Assembly (NCBI GenBank): GCA_947488175.1
Contig: CANKYO010000006.1
Span: 62,001-126,000, forward strand
Source of the DNA: an uncultured Paracoccaceae bacterium
GTDB taxonomy: Bacteria > Pseudomonadota > Alphaproteobacteria > Rhodobacterales > Rhodobacteraceae
Reading direction: 5' to 3'
Length of the DNA stretch: 64,000 nt
Of the stretch, positions 40,581 to 49,617 are shown in pieces. The translations under genes and the position numbers were made by a program. Below the pieces are notes generated by a model. That model saw only the letters and a list, made by a program, of their open reading frames with translations, was not told the DNA's origin and ran no database searches. The stretch's first letter is position 1. Each line of letters opens with the position of its first letter.

Positions 40581-43214
40581 TCAGAACTGATCCAGCAAGC
40601 GCCGCAGGTAATCCCGTTCGACCTCTGGCCTGTCCTGTTCGGCTGACCGGCGGCGGATTTCACCCAAGAGTTCTTCGGCCCGGCGGTTGATTTCCTCGCG
40701 GCCCAGCATTTCCTGGTCGGTGCCCAACTGGCCGGTATTGCCCATTTCGCGGCCCAGCGGGTCGCGCTGGCCGGGTACGGGCCGCCCTGATGCCTCGCCC
40801 TGTTCGGACCCTTGCCCCGGTTCGGCGGTCTGGTTTTCGGCAAGCGCCTGCCCCAGTTGACGCATCCCGTTGCGCAATGCGTCCATGGCTTCGGCTTGTC
40901 TGTCGATCGCTTCGGCTAGGTCGCCCTCGCGCAGGGCGTCCTCTGCCCCTTCCATCGCGCCTTCGGCGCGCTCCAGCGACCGGCGGGCGATATCGCCCGC
41001 TTCACCGTCGAGGCTGGGCAGGCCGTTGCGTTGGCGTTCCAGCTCGTCGCGCAAGGCGCGTTGACGGTCGGCAAGGCTGCGTTCATCGCCTTCGCCGCCG
41101 CGTCCATTATCACCTTGCTGGCCGCTTTGCCCGTCACGGCCAACGCCCTGACCCTGCCCCTGCCTGCCATCCTGACCGGGCTGTTGCCCGTTCTGGCCTT
41201 GCTGACCGGGCTGGTTCTGGCCGGGCTGCTGCCCTTGCTGGCCCTGTTGTCCTTGCTGACCGGGTTGCTGCGGTTGACCGGGCTGGCCCTGCTGACCGGG
41301 GTTGAACTGTTCCTGCAAATCGCGGAAGGCGTCGTCTGACAGGTCTTCCTGATCGCGCAGGGTTTCGGCAAGGTCCTGCATGGATTGCTGGCCCGGCGTC
41401 TGCGGCCCGTCGCCACCTTCGCCGCGCGTAACGCGCATGTTTTCCATCATCTCGTTGAGCTGTTCCATCAGCTCTTGCGCTTCGGCCATCCGGCCTTCCT
41501 GCATCAGTTCCTCGATCCGGTCCATCAGCGCCTGCAGCTCGTCCATGGACATCTCGGTGCTGTTGCCGGCCATGTCGCGCTGATCGGTACCATCCTCGCC
41601 CGGCTCCGCCTCTTCAGCGAGCATGCGCATGTAGTCATTCGTGGCCTCGCGCAGTTCCTGCATCAGTTCGGCGATTTCCTCGTCAGACGCGCCGTTGCGC
41701 ATCGCCTCCGCCAGTCGTTCCTGTGCCCGTTCCAGACGCGCGCGGGCATCGGCCAGACGCCCGTCCTCAAGTTGGATGGCAAGATCCCAGAGGGCCTGCA
41801 CAATCTCGGCCTGCCCTTCATCATTCATGCCGAATTCGGCCATGTTATCCAGCCGCCGGATGATCGTGCGCAGCCGCAGATATGTGGTTTCGTTGGAAAA
41901 CAGGCCTTCGGGTCTGTGCGACATGGCGCGCAGGATTTGGTTGATGCGTGGAGCATTCGCTTTGGACCACATCAGGTCGCGCCGCTGTTCGATGACCGCT
42001 TTGGCGAAGGGTTGGAAAAACCGCCGACCGGGCAGGATCAGCTGTTCGGTCGGGGTCTGCGCGGTTTGATCGGACGCATCCGTCACCGCAAGCTGCATGG
42101 TCACGGGCAGATTGGCCAATGGATGCTCGCTGAGGTTCTCGATCAGGAATTCCTCGAAATCGGAGCGGTCGCCGGTAAAGGGCATCGGCAGGTCAAGCAC
42201 CAGCGGTTCCATCGGATCAGGGTCGATCATCAGACCATGGGCGCGGTCCACCGATGCGAGATCGAGTGTGATGGTCGCTGTCCCGGATTCGACCCCGTAA
42301 TCGTCGGTTGCGGTAAAGGGCTGCGATAGCTCGCCGCCTGCATCCGCTTCAATCGGGCCAGTCAGCTCGACGGTCGGGGGCTGGTCGGCGATAGCGGTCA
42401 CTGTCCAGCTAACCCCATTGGGGCCTTCGACAGACAGGCTGCCCGATTGGGTAATTTCAAAGCTTTGCTGCGCCTCGGACGCCGCCCCCACCTCGCCCAC
42501 GCGGCCTGATACTGTTTCGGCCACCGTCAGCGCGCCAACCTCACCATAAAGGCGCAGGGTGACCTGGCTGCCCTCTGGCACCCGCAAGGGGCCTTCTGGA
42601 ACATCGTTGAGGTAGATGGATGGTTTGCCGGTATAGGCAGGCGGTTCGACCCAGCCTTCCCAGACCGGACCGCTGGCCAAAGTCGGTTCGCCGCCAGTGA
42701 CGATTTCACCAACCGATCCGACCCGCCAGAGCGATCCGAACAGCAACGCGGTGACAAAGAATAGCAATGCGATGAAGCGCAAACCGTACGGGTCACGGTC
42801 TGAAACCCTTAAATCCGGCTCCACCGCGCGGGCGGATTTGGTCCGTTCCGCCATGCGGGCCACATGCGCGCGCCACACGGCCTCTGACGCGGCATCGCCG
42901 CTGCCGATGGCCTGCGTGTCGGCGATGGCCGCAATGGGTCGCCCGGGCATGGCGGCATCGACCCGTTCAACCGCCTCAACGCGCGAAGGCACACGGAACC
43001 GGCGCGCACCCCAGATCAGGGCGGCCAGAAGCGCCAGCACAGACACGACAGCAGAGCCCCAGAAAACCTCAAGCGGCAGATCATCCTGCCAACCCATCAT
43101 CAAAGGGGCCATAATCAGAAACGCAACCGTCCAGAGCGGCCAGAACGCCCGCACCACCTGTTCGGCGATCATGCCTGCCCGCGTCACTGCCACCGGCAGG
43201 CGCAAATGGCGCAT
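40581..43214 (-). CDS. TIGR02302-family large membrane protein (DUF4175)
   Basis: An 877-residue protein. Membrane helices lie at about 26-68 and 148-168; an extracytoplasmic beta-domain runs to about 400 (EGWVEPPAYTGKPSIYLND, RVPEGSQVTLRL). A long helical region from about 470 to 640 is rich in Glu, Met and Ala; a tract from about 650 to 745 is almost all Gln, Gly and Pro; a final helical part follows. This is the alphaproteobacterial DUF4175/TIGR02302 family, with no assigned role. It ends flush with the convergent zinc-ribbon gene. Starts soon after lysA and may share its operon. Confidence 0.9.
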   Translation of the reverse strand: MRHLRLPVAVTRAGMIAEQVVRAFWPLWTVAFLIMAPLMMGWQDDLPLEVFWGSAVVSVLALLAALIWGARRFRVPSRVEAVERVDAAMPGRPIAAIADTQAIGSGDAASEAVWRAHVARMAERTKSARAVEPDLRVSDRDPYGLRFIALLFFVTALLFGSLWRVGSVGEIVTGGEPTLASGPVWEGWVEPPAYTGKPSIYLNDVPEGPLRVPEGSQVTLRLYGEVGALTVAETVSGRVGEVGAASEAQQSFEITQSGSLSVEGPNGVSWTVTAIADQPPTVELTGPIEADAGGELSQPFTATDDYGVESGTATITLDLASVDRAHGLMIDPDPMEPLVLDLPMPFTGDRSDFEEFLIENLSEHPLANLPVTMQLAVTDASDQTAQTPTEQLILPGRRFFQPFAKAVIEQRRDLMWSKANAPRINQILRAMSHRPEGLFSNETTYLRLRTIIRRLDNMAEFGMNDEGQAEIVQALWDLAIQLEDGRLADARARLERAQERLAEAMRNGASDEEIAELMQELREATNDYMRMLAEEAEPGEDGTDQRDMAGNSTEMSMDELQALMDRIEELMQEGRMAEAQELMEQLNEMMENMRVTRGEGGDGPQTPGQQSMQDLAETLRDQEDLSDDAFRDLQEQFNPGQQGQPGQPQQPGQQGQQGQQGQQPGQNQPGQQGQNGQQPGQDGRQGQGQGVGRDGQSGQQGDNGRGGEGDERSLADRQRALRDELERQRNGLPSLDGEAGDIARRSLERAEGAMEGAEDALREGDLAEAIDRQAEAMDALRNGMRQLGQALAENQTAEPGQGSEQGEASGRPVPGQRDPLGREMGNTGQLGTDQEMLGREEINRRAEELLGEIRRRSAEQDRPEVERDYLRRLLDQF

Positions 43215-43257
43215 CTGGTCAGGTTGGTCCTTCAGCGGGCCTCTCCCTCGGTTCTGG

Positions 43258-44526
43258 CTAGGTCAGCCATGGCGGCAGTGTATCGCGCGCGATCATGTCT
43301 TCATAGGTAGGGCGTGCGCGAATAACTGCAAATTGATCCCCGTCCACAAGCACCTCTGGGATCAGCGGGCGCGAGTTGTATTCAGACGACATAACCGCAC
43401 CATACGCCCCTGCAGACCGAAAAGCGATCAGGTCGTCGGCCTGCACCGGCGGCATTTCGCGTGCTTTTGCAAATGTGTCGCCGCTTTCGCAGACAGGGCC
43501 GACGATATCGTATTTGGCGGGTTCGGTGCCGGGGGCCGGTTCGATCACCGGTACGATATCATGCCAGGCTTCGTACATGGCAGGGCGGATCAGATCATTC
43601 ATCGCGCCGTCGATGATCAAAAATTCCCGGTCTTCGCCGGATTTCACATAGATCACCTTTGACACCATCAGCCCCGCATTGCCGGAAATCAGCCGCCCCG
43701 GCTCAATCTCAATCTCGCAACCCAGATGGCCGACGGTGCGCTGGATCAACGCGCCGTAGTCGGTGGGCAGCGGCGGTGCGGTGTTCGAATGAGCATAGGG
43801 AATGCCCAGGCCCCCACCCAGATCAAGGCGGCTGATCTCGTGCCCGTCAGCGCGCAACTGTTCGGTCAGTTCGGCGACCTTTTTGTATGCGGCTTCGAAC
43901 GGTTCCAGTTCGGTCAGCTGCGAACCGATATGCACATCGATCCCGATCACCTTCAGCCCCGGCAGTTTGGCGGCCATCGCATAAACCTCGCGGGCGCGGC
44001 TAATTGGGATGCCGAATTTGTTTTCGGACTTGCCGGTGGCGATCTTGGCATGGGTTTTGGCGTCAACATCCGGATTCACCCGTACAGTGATTGGCGCGAC
44101 CATGCCCAGCGATTGGGCGACCTGATCCAACACGATCATCTCCGGCTCGCTTTCCACGTTGAACTGGCGGATGCCGCCCTGCAACGCGGTGCGCATTTCG
44201 TCCGCCGTTTTGCCGACCCCCGAAAACACGATGCGGTCGCCGGGCACACCAGCGGCACGGGCGCGCATGTATTCACCGACCGACACCACATCCATGCCAG
44301 CCCCGGCATTGGCCAGCACCTTGATCACCGCCTGATTGGACAGCGATTTCATTGCGTAGCAGACCAGATGGTCGGCCCAATCCAGCGCCTCATCAAACAG
44401 CTTGAAATGCCGGGTCAGGGTAGCGGTGGAATAGACATAAAACGGCGTGCCCACGGCCGCCGCAATGTCAGCGACGGGCACGTCTTCGGCATAAAGCGCG
44501 CCGTCACGATAGAGAAAATGATCCAA
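43258..44526 (-). CDS. lysA: Diaminopimelate decarboxylase
   Basis: LysA makes lysine from meso-diaminopimelate. The 422-residue frame is a fold-type III PLP enzyme: PLP lysine K60 in CYAMKSLSNQAV, then VSVGEYMRARAAG, HIGSQLTELEPF, LDLGGGLGIPY and EPGRLISGNAG; the partner-subunit motif GPVCESGD and RSAGAYGAVMSSEYNSR are intact. Length is normal. On this strand argH, a small lipoprotein, a DUF2834 gene, lysA and the TIGR02302 gene follow each other. Confidence 0.96.
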   Translation of the reverse strand: MDHFLYRDGALYAEDVPVADIAAAVGTPFYVYSTATLTRHFKLFDEALDWADHLVCYAMKSLSNQAVIKVLANAGAGMDVVSVGEYMRARAAGVPGDRIVFSGVGKTADEMRTALQGGIRQFNVESEPEMIVLDQVAQSLGMVAPITVRVNPDVDAKTHAKIATGKSENKFGIPISRAREVYAMAAKLPGLKVIGIDVHIGSQLTELEPFEAAYKKVAELTEQLRADGHEISRLDLGGGLGIPYAHSNTAPPLPTDYGALIQRTVGHLGCEIEIEPGRLISGNAGLMVSKVIYVKSGEDREFLIIDGAMNDLIRPAMYEAWHDIVPVIEPAPGTEPAKYDIVGPVCESGDTFAKAREMPPVQADDLIAFRSAGAYGAVMSSEYNSRPLIPEVLVDGDQFAVIRARPTYEDMIARDTLPPWLT

Positions 44527-44602
44527 GGGTGATGACCTTCAACGATAAACCACCCCGGGACATAGCAGATCGGGATCAAACGCCAACCCTTGTCCGTTGG
44601 GC

Positions 44603-44938
44603 TTAAACGCGCACCCTGTGTGGATCACGGATCACGACAATCCGGCCACGCAGGTAGAGGTAAAGCGGCAGACCGCAACTGACCCCAATGCAGAATGTGG
44701 CCGGTATGGCGATCAGGCTGAGGTAATTCTTGTTCTTGAAGGCTTCGGTGATGATCCACAGGGTCAGCGCCACCGCGGCAATCGTCAGATCCCAGACTAG
44801 CCCGCTAGTCGCGGCGTTGGCGTGCCAGGCATCCACCATAGCCATCAGGTTCCAGCCGTTTTCCTGAAACCAACTGATGAAGTAATACATCGGGTGGATC
44901 GTGCCCCAGATCGCGAGCAACAGAAAAACCGCGCGCAT
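44603..44938 (-). CDS. DUF2834 membrane protein
   Basis: A 111-residue protein with three membrane helices. AIWGTIHPMYYFISWFQENGWN is the DUF2834 opening, with Gly and Pro as in the family, followed by NAATSGLVWDLTIAAVALTLWIITE and a third helix near IAIPATFCIGVSCGLPLYLYL. Function unknown. Its ATG overlaps the stop of the small lipoprotein (ATGA). A longer frame to 45067 would cross that gene. Confidence 0.82.
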   Translation of the reverse strand: MRAVFLLLAIWGTIHPMYYFISWFQENGWNLMAMVDAWHANAATSGLVWDLTIAAVALTLWIITEAFKNKNYLSLIAIPATFCIGVSCGLPLYLYLRGRIVVIRDPHRVRV

Positions 44939-45111
44939 CAGAAGCCCACCCCGACAGAGACCGTGCCATTGCTGGCGCCCACGGTGGTGCTGGTGCTGAC
45001 CCCGCCCGATCCGATACCAACCCCGACACTGGCATTGGGGGTAAATGGCGCCCCATCGGCCCCGCATCCGGCCAGACCAATCAGGCCTAAAATCAACGCG
45101 ATACGTTTCAT
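44938..45111 (-). CDS. Small lipoprotein
   Basis: A 57-residue protein: leader [16 protein letters not shown] with lipobox LAGC (C16), then a Gly/Ser/Val-rich tail with alternating [11 protein letters not shown] that should form strands or stay flexible. It probably sits in the outer or inner membrane as a lipid-anchored peptide. It overlaps the argH stop at its start (ATGA) and the DUF2834 start at its end. Small lipoproteins between argH and lysA are common in proteobacteria. Confidence 0.78.
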   Translation of the reverse strand: MKRIALILGLIGLAGCGADGAPFTPNASVGVGIGSGGVSTSTTVGASNGTVSVGVGF

Positions 45112-46496
45112 TTCAAAGCTTCCTTCCAATGGGCCACCCGGGCGCGGACCTGCGACGGGGCCGTTCCCCCATAGCTTGTGCGGGACGCGACAGAGTTTTC
45201 AACCCCCAGCACATCAAACACATCCGCCCTGATGCCATCATGCACAGTTTGCATATCCTCCAGCGTCAGATCGGGCAGGTCACAGCCCTTGCCCTCCGCC
45301 ATCGCGACCAGCGAACCGGTGACGTGATGTGCATCCCGAAACGGTAGCCCAAGTTCGCGCACCAGCCAATCGGCAAGGTCCGTTGCCGTCGAAAATCCGC
45401 TGGCGGCGGCAGCTTTCAGGTTGTCGCGGTTGGCGGTCATGTCGGCCACCATCCCTGTCATCGCGGCCAATGCCAGCATCAGGTTGTCGGCGGCGTCGAA
45501 TGTCTGTTCCTTGTCTTCCTGCATGTCCTTGGAATAGGTCAGCGGCAGCCCCTTCATCACGGTCATCAGGGCGACATTGGCCCCGAAGATGCGCCCGATC
45601 TTGGCGCGGATCAGCTCCGCCGCGTCGGGGTTTCGCTTTTGTGGCATGATGCTGGACCCGGTGGACCATTTGTCGGACATCTTCACGAACCGGAACTGGG
45701 CAGACGACCAGATCACCAGTTCTTCGGCCAGACGCGACAGATGCATCGCGCAGATGCTGGCGCTGGCCAGGAATTCCAACGCGAAGTCGCGGTCCGCCAC
45801 CGCATCCAGCGAATTTGCCATGGGCGCATCAAAGCCCAGCGCCTGCGCCGTCATGTCCCGATCAATCGGGAATGAGGTGCCAGCGAGGGCCGCGCAGCCC
45901 AGGGGCGATACATTCATTCGTTTGCGCGCATCCGCAAAGCGGGACCGGTCGCGCGCGAACATTTCCACATAGGCCAGCATATGATGGCCCCATGTCACCG
46001 GCTGGGCGGTCTGCAAATGGGTGAAGCCAGGCATGACCCAATCCGCCCCTGCCTCTGCCTGACCAAGCAGCGCCTTTTGCAAGGCCGCTAGCGCCTCATC
46101 TGCCTGATCGCATTGATCACGGACCCAAAGCCGAAAATCGACCGCCACCTGATCATTGCGTGACCGGGCCGTGTGCAAACGGCCCGCCGGTTCGCCGATC
46201 AGTTCTTTCAGCCGTGCCTCCACATTCATGTGGATGTCTTCGAGCGCCGTGGAATACGCAAAATCCCCGGTTTCAATCTCTGACAATACAGTGAGCAGAC
46301 CTTCCCGGATCGCCTCTGCATCGTTATCGCTAATGATGCCTGTGGCGGCCAACATGGCGGCATGGGCGCGTGAACCTGCGATGTCCTGCGGTGCCAGGCG
46401 TCGGTCATACCCGATCGAGGCGTTGATTGCCTCCATAATCGCGTCTGGTCCGGCGGCAAAACGCCCGCCCCACATCGTGTTCGCGGATTTGGTCAT
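45108..46496 (-). CDS. argH: Argininosuccinate lyase
   Basis: ArgH splits argininosuccinate into arginine and fumarate. The 462-residue frame has [20 protein letters not shown] at the start, [24 protein letters not shown] and the fumarase/aspartase-family signature [15 protein letters not shown] with catalytic Ser on the mobile loop. Length is normal. The start is only 14 bases from the divergent TlpA-like gene. It probably leads the operon that carries the lipoprotein, DUF2834, lysA and the TIGR02302 gene. Confidence 0.97.
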   Translation of the reverse strand: MTKSANTMWGGRFAAGPDAIMEAINASIGYDRRLAPQDIAGSRAHAAMLAATGIISDNDAEAIREGLLTVLSEIETGDFAYSTALEDIHMNVEARLKELIGEPAGRLHTARSRNDQVAVDFRLWVRDQCDQADEALAALQKALLGQAEAGADWVMPGFTHLQTAQPVTWGHHMLAYVEMFARDRSRFADARKRMNVSPLGCAALAGTSFPIDRDMTAQALGFDAPMANSLDAVADRDFALEFLASASICAMHLSRLAEELVIWSSAQFRFVKMSDKWSTGSSIMPQKRNPDAAELIRAKIGRIFGANVALMTVMKGLPLTYSKDMQEDKEQTFDAADNLMLALAAMTGMVADMTANRDNLKAAAASGFSTATDLADWLVRELGLPFRDAHHVTGSLVAMAEGKGCDLPDLTLEDMQTVHDGIRADVFDVLGVENSVASRTSYGGTAPSQVRARVAHWKEALK

Positions 46497-46510
46497 AAAG
46501 GATACGTCTC

Positions 46511-47059
46511 ATGCGGAAGTTACTGTCAGCCCTGCTTTATACGGCCATCGCAGCCGTTGCAAACGCAGGCCACGCCGATGATATCGCCGCATTGCGCGAA
46601 GGCGATATGCGCAAGCTGATCGTACACAGCGCACCGGTTGCGGGGTCTGACGTGCCTTTCACAGCCGAGGATGGCAGCGAAATGACCTTGGCCGCCTATG
46701 AAGGCAAATATGTGGTTCTGAACTTCTGGGCCACCTGGTGCGCGCCCTGCCGCAAGGAAATGCCGATGCTGTCGGCCATGCAGGCGCAGCTGGGGGGTGA
46801 CACGTTCGAAGTGGTCACGATAGCGACAGGTCGGAATCCGCGCCCCGCAATGGAACGGTTCTTTGCCGAAATCGAGGTGGACAATCTGCCGCTGCATACG
46901 GATGCACGGCAATCGCTGGCGCGCAGTCTTGGCATTCTGGGTCTGCCGATCACGCTGATCCTGAATCCTGAAGGCCAAGAAATTGCCCGGCTTCAGGGGG
47001 ATGCTGATTGGTCGAGCGACAGCGCATATGCGATTATCGAGGCGCTTCTGGACGACTGA
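46511..47059 (+). CDS. TlpA-family periplasmic thioredoxin
   Basis: A 182-residue protein with leader MRKLLSALLYTAIAAVANA and a thioredoxin fold. The active site is WATWCAPCRKEMP (Cys pair at about residues 77 and 80), with GLPITLILN giving the cis-proline. TlpA-like proteins keep cytochrome c or copper-site thiols reduced in the periplasm. AAAGGA lies eight bases upstream. The gene is divergent from argH, so its promoter must lie within or very near the argH start. Confidence 0.92.
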   Translation: MRKLLSALLYTAIAAVANAGHADDIAALREGDMRKLIVHSAPVAGSDVPFTAEDGSEMTLAAYEGKYVVLNFWATWCAPCRKEMPMLSAMQAQLGGDTFEVVTIATGRNPRPAMERFFAEIEVDNLPLHTDARQSLARSLGILGLPITLILNPEGQEIARLQGDADWSSDSAYAIIEALLDD

Positions 47060-47095
47060 ACTGGCATTCCCCGTCCTGATGCCTAACTTGGATGC

Positions 47096-47728
47096 ATGGC
47101 CAAGAACACATTACATCTTTTTTATCGCCCTGGGGCCTGCTCTCTCGCCCCGCATATCCTGCTTGAATATATCGGCGCGGACTACATCCTGACCGAAGCA
47201 CCGCGCGATCACAGCTACCGTGCGATCAACCCGGCCGGCGCGGTGCCTGCACTTGACGTTGGGGATGGGGATATTCTCACCCAATGCGACGCCATTCTTC
47301 ATTTCATTTGCGCCACCCATGACCGGTCTGACCTGACTGGTGGCGATGATGTCCGCCAACAGGCCGAAGTGATGAAGTGGTGCGCCTTCCTGACGGGCGA
47401 CTTTCACCCGGCCTTCTTTCCGTTTTTCGTACCGAAACGTTACAGCACCGATCAGAGCGCTGATGCACAACGGCATGTGAAAGCCGCTGGATTGGAGCTA
47501 GTGAAGAACGGGCTCGACCTGATCGACACACATCTGTCAGGCCGCAATACCTTTGTCAGCAACGGACTAACGGTTGTGGATTTCTATGCCGTACCAATGT
47601 TGCGATGGGCGGCACACAGCCTGCCAGATGGGCTGGCCCCATGGCCTGCCACCGATACCTTTTATCAAAGGCTTTGTGACCGTCCGGCGGTCAGATCAGC
47701 CATGCAGACCCAGGGGATTGCGCCATGA
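47096..47728 (+). CDS. Glutathione S-transferase-family protein
   Basis: A 210-residue GST. The N-terminal thioredoxin-like domain reads LHLFYRPGACSLAPHILLEYIGADYIL, and AINPAGAVPALDVGDGDILTQCDAILHFI is the glutathione-contacting part with the cis-proline and the DAI segment. The C-terminal domain is all helical. The class resembles beta/GstA-type bacterial enzymes with the Cys of GACSLAPH as probable catalytic residue. Substrate unknown. It overlaps the next gene by four bases. Confidence 0.92.
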   Translation: MAKNTLHLFYRPGACSLAPHILLEYIGADYILTEAPRDHSYRAINPAGAVPALDVGDGDILTQCDAILHFICATHDRSDLTGGDDVRQQAEVMKWCAFLTGDFHPAFFPFFVPKRYSTDQSADAQRHVKAAGLELVKNGLDLIDTHLSGRNTFVSNGLTVVDFYAVPMLRWAAHSLPDGLAPWPATDTFYQRLCDRPAVRSAMQTQGIAP

Positions 47729-48102
47729 TCAACGAACCTTCCGCATTGACCCAAAAGGTGGAAAAGATGGAGTCCGCAATAGGCCGGGGCGACTGGGACG
47801 CCGCGGGCGATTTTTTCACGCCCGATGTTCAATACCGGGTTGGCCATCGTGCCCCTGTCACGGGCGTCGACGGTATCCGCAACTATATGGACTGGCAGAC
47901 GCAGCGCGTGCGTTGGGACGGGCACACGATCCATATGATGTTCAGCCGTGATGATACCGCGATTTTCGAGGTCACGTCGCATTTCACGCGTCTTGCGGAT
48001 GGCGCATCGCTGGATGTGCCTTGTACGGATATCTATCGGTTCAACGGCAACAAGATCACTGATTGGCGTGTTTATTCTGACACAAGCGCCTTTGGCGCCT
48101 GA
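47725..48102 (+). CDS. NTF2/SnoaL-like protein
   Basis: A 125-residue cone-fold protein of the NTF2/SnoaL superfamily. KVEKMESAIGRGDWDAAGDFFTPDVQYRVGHRAPVTGVDGI is the usual helix-strand opening; FEVTSHFTRLADGASLDVPCTDIYRFNGNKITDWRVYSD is the closing sheet. Such proteins bind small molecules or catalyse isomerisations or hydrolyses; no catalytic residues can be assigned here. The start overlaps the GST stop (ATGA), suggesting joint function or expression. Confidence 0.82.
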   Translation: MINEPSALTQKVEKMESAIGRGDWDAAGDFFTPDVQYRVGHRAPVTGVDGIRNYMDWQTQRVRWDGHTIHMMFSRDDTAIFEVTSHFTRLADGASLDVPCTDIYRFNGNKITDWRVYSDTSAFGA

Positions 48103-48124
48103 ACGTCATCGGTATTGTTGAGCC

Positions 48125-48142
48125 AAGCCGGTCTTTCGGCTT
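48125..48142. terminator. Short hairpin between convergent genes
   Basis: AAGCCG, GTCTTT, CGGCTT: a six-base stem, 22 bases past the NTF2-like stop and touching the stop of the convergent yqgE gene. It has no T-tract. Weak but well placed as a two-way terminator. Confidence 0.45.
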
Positions 48143-48711
48143 CAGGCCCGGCCCGCTGTCGCTGACAGCAATAGCGGATCGATCCCCAGCACTTTCAGCG
48201 CGGCGGTCCATTTATGTTCGTTGCCCCTGCCAAAGACGATGTCGTCGCGTGGGTCACAGGTGAGCCAGCCGTTCTGGGCAATCTCGGATTCCAGTTGGCC
48301 CGGTCCCCAACCGGCATAGCCCAGTGCAAGCATCGACGCTTTGGGGCCCTTGCCCTTCCCGATATCCTCTAGCACGTCCATGGTCGCGGTCATGCCGATC
48401 CGGTCGTCGACCTGCAGCGTGCCAATTTCGGACCGGTAATCGATACTGTGCAGCACAAAGCCGCGCGCATGGTCCACTGGCCCTCCAAAATGGACCCGGA
48501 TATCACGCACGCCTGGCGCCCGGTCGATGCCCAGCTGATCCAGAAGATCGCCAAACTGGATGTCCACCTGCGGCTTGTTCACGATCAACCCCATGCCGCC
48601 ATCATCGGAATGGGCGCACATGTAAATCACACTCTGGGCAAAGCGGGGATCACCCATATCCGGCATCGCGATCAGCAGTTTCCCGGCAAGATTTGTTGAT
48701 TCCGTCTTCAT
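48142..48711 (-). CDS. YqgE/AlgH-family protein
   Basis: A 189-residue protein: LAGKLLIAMPDMGDPRFAQSVIYMCAH opens it, GMGLIVNKPQ, FGGPVDHARGFVLHS and LGYAGWGPGQLESEIAQNGWL follow; these are the YqgE/AlgH boxes in full. AlgH was linked to alginate regulation in Pseudomonas, but the general role of the family is unknown. Start at the ATG at 48711. It is divergent from the DsbD-domain gene. Confidence 0.92.
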   Translation of the reverse strand: MKTESTNLAGKLLIAMPDMGDPRFAQSVIYMCAHSDDGGMGLIVNKPQVDIQFGDLLDQLGIDRAPGVRDIRVHFGGPVDHARGFVLHSIDYRSEIGTLQVDDRIGMTATMDVLEDIGKGKGPKASMLALGYAGWGPGQLESEIAQNGWLTCDPRDDIVFGRGNEHKWTAALKVLGIDPLLLSATAGRA

Positions 48712-48816
48712 GTTGACTAAAATGAGCCTCCCCTTTGGCTGACGCAAGAGGCAACCTGATAAGGCCTCTCCCAAACGTGACTTCCCATTACATCGCCAAT
48801 GCTTAAGTAAGCTTTC

Positions 48817-49617
48817 ATGCGCAAAAAGATGCTGATATCCCTGTTTTTCCTTGCTTTGCCCGTCGCTGCGGTTGCAGGGCCTTTTGATGATCTCGCTACG
48901 GTTGAGGTGCTGCCGGGGTGGCGGGCGGCCAATGGTGACCATATCGCCGGGCTGCGCATCACCCTTGAAGAAGGCTGGAAAACTTATTGGCGCGCGCCGG
49001 GCGATGCGGGCATCCCGCCGCAGTTTTCATTTGCCGGTTCTAACAACATCACCAGCGTGACACCGCATTGGCCGGTGCCACAGATATTTGACCAGAACGG
49101 GATGCGGTCCATCGGATATACCGATAGTGTCGTGGTGCCGATCACCGTGGCCAGCGCCGATACTGACGCGCCGATCCAGATCAGCGGCGACCTGCATATC
49201 GGCGTGTGCGAAGACATCTGCATTCCTGTCAGCCTCAGCTTCAACGCCATGCTGCCGGTCACCGGCAGCCGCGATACATCAATCACCGCCGCATTGATCG
49301 ATCGCCCGCTGAGCGAAGCCGAGGCCAATGTGGGCGCAGTCACCTGCGCCATCGCCCCGATCAGTGACGGGCTGCGCGTGACCACGGCGATTGATTTGCC
49401 TGCCACGGGCACGTCAGAGGTTGTCGTGATCGAAACCGCCGATCCGCTGGTCTGGGTGTCGGAGGCGGACGTGGCCCGCACCGGCGACCGGCTGCTGGCA
49501 ACCGTCGATATGGTTCATACCAGCGGCGTTGCCTTTGCGCTGGACCGGTCGGCGATGCGCATCACTGTGCTGGGCAGCCAGAGCGCTGTCGATATTCGCG
49601 GCTGCAGTGCAGGCTAG
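48817..49617 (+). CDS. Stand-alone DsbD N-terminal-domain protein
   Basis: A 266-residue periplasmic protein with leader MRKKMLISLFFLALPVAAVA. The following domain (LEEGWKTYWRAPGDAGIPPQF to LSFNAMLP) matches the nDsbD/ScsB N-terminal domain. The expected cysteines occur as GVCEDICIPV (about residues 131-135, C-x3-C). No membrane part or C-terminal thioredoxin follows; only a beta-rich tail with two more cysteines (VTCAIA and RGCSAG). So it could pass electrons or chaperone a partner, but it must receive electrons from another protein. It converges on the RND gene; the stop codons overlap in CTAG. Confidence 0.87.
   Translation: MRKKMLISLFFLALPVAAVAGPFDDLATVEVLPGWRAANGDHIAGLRITLEEGWKTYWRAPGDAGIPPQFSFAGSNNITSVTPHWPVPQIFDQNGMRSIGYTDSVVVPITVASADTDAPIQISGDLHIGVCEDICIPVSLSFNAMLPVTGSRDTSITAALIDRPLSEAEANVGAVTCAIAPISDGLRVTTAIDLPATGTSEVVVIETADPLVWVSEADVARTGDRLLATVDMVHTSGVAFALDRSAMRITVLGSQSAVDIRGCSAG

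Noticed and set aside
41150..41320. DNA tandem repeat of CTGACCGGGCTGG-like units
   Set aside because: It is the coding sequence for the Gln/Gly/Pro tract of the TIGR02302 protein, explained by low-complexity protein and codon bias.
41385..42329. Plus-strand frame of 314 codons within the TIGR02302 gene
   Set aside because: Antisense shadow; no start signal and no recognisable motif.
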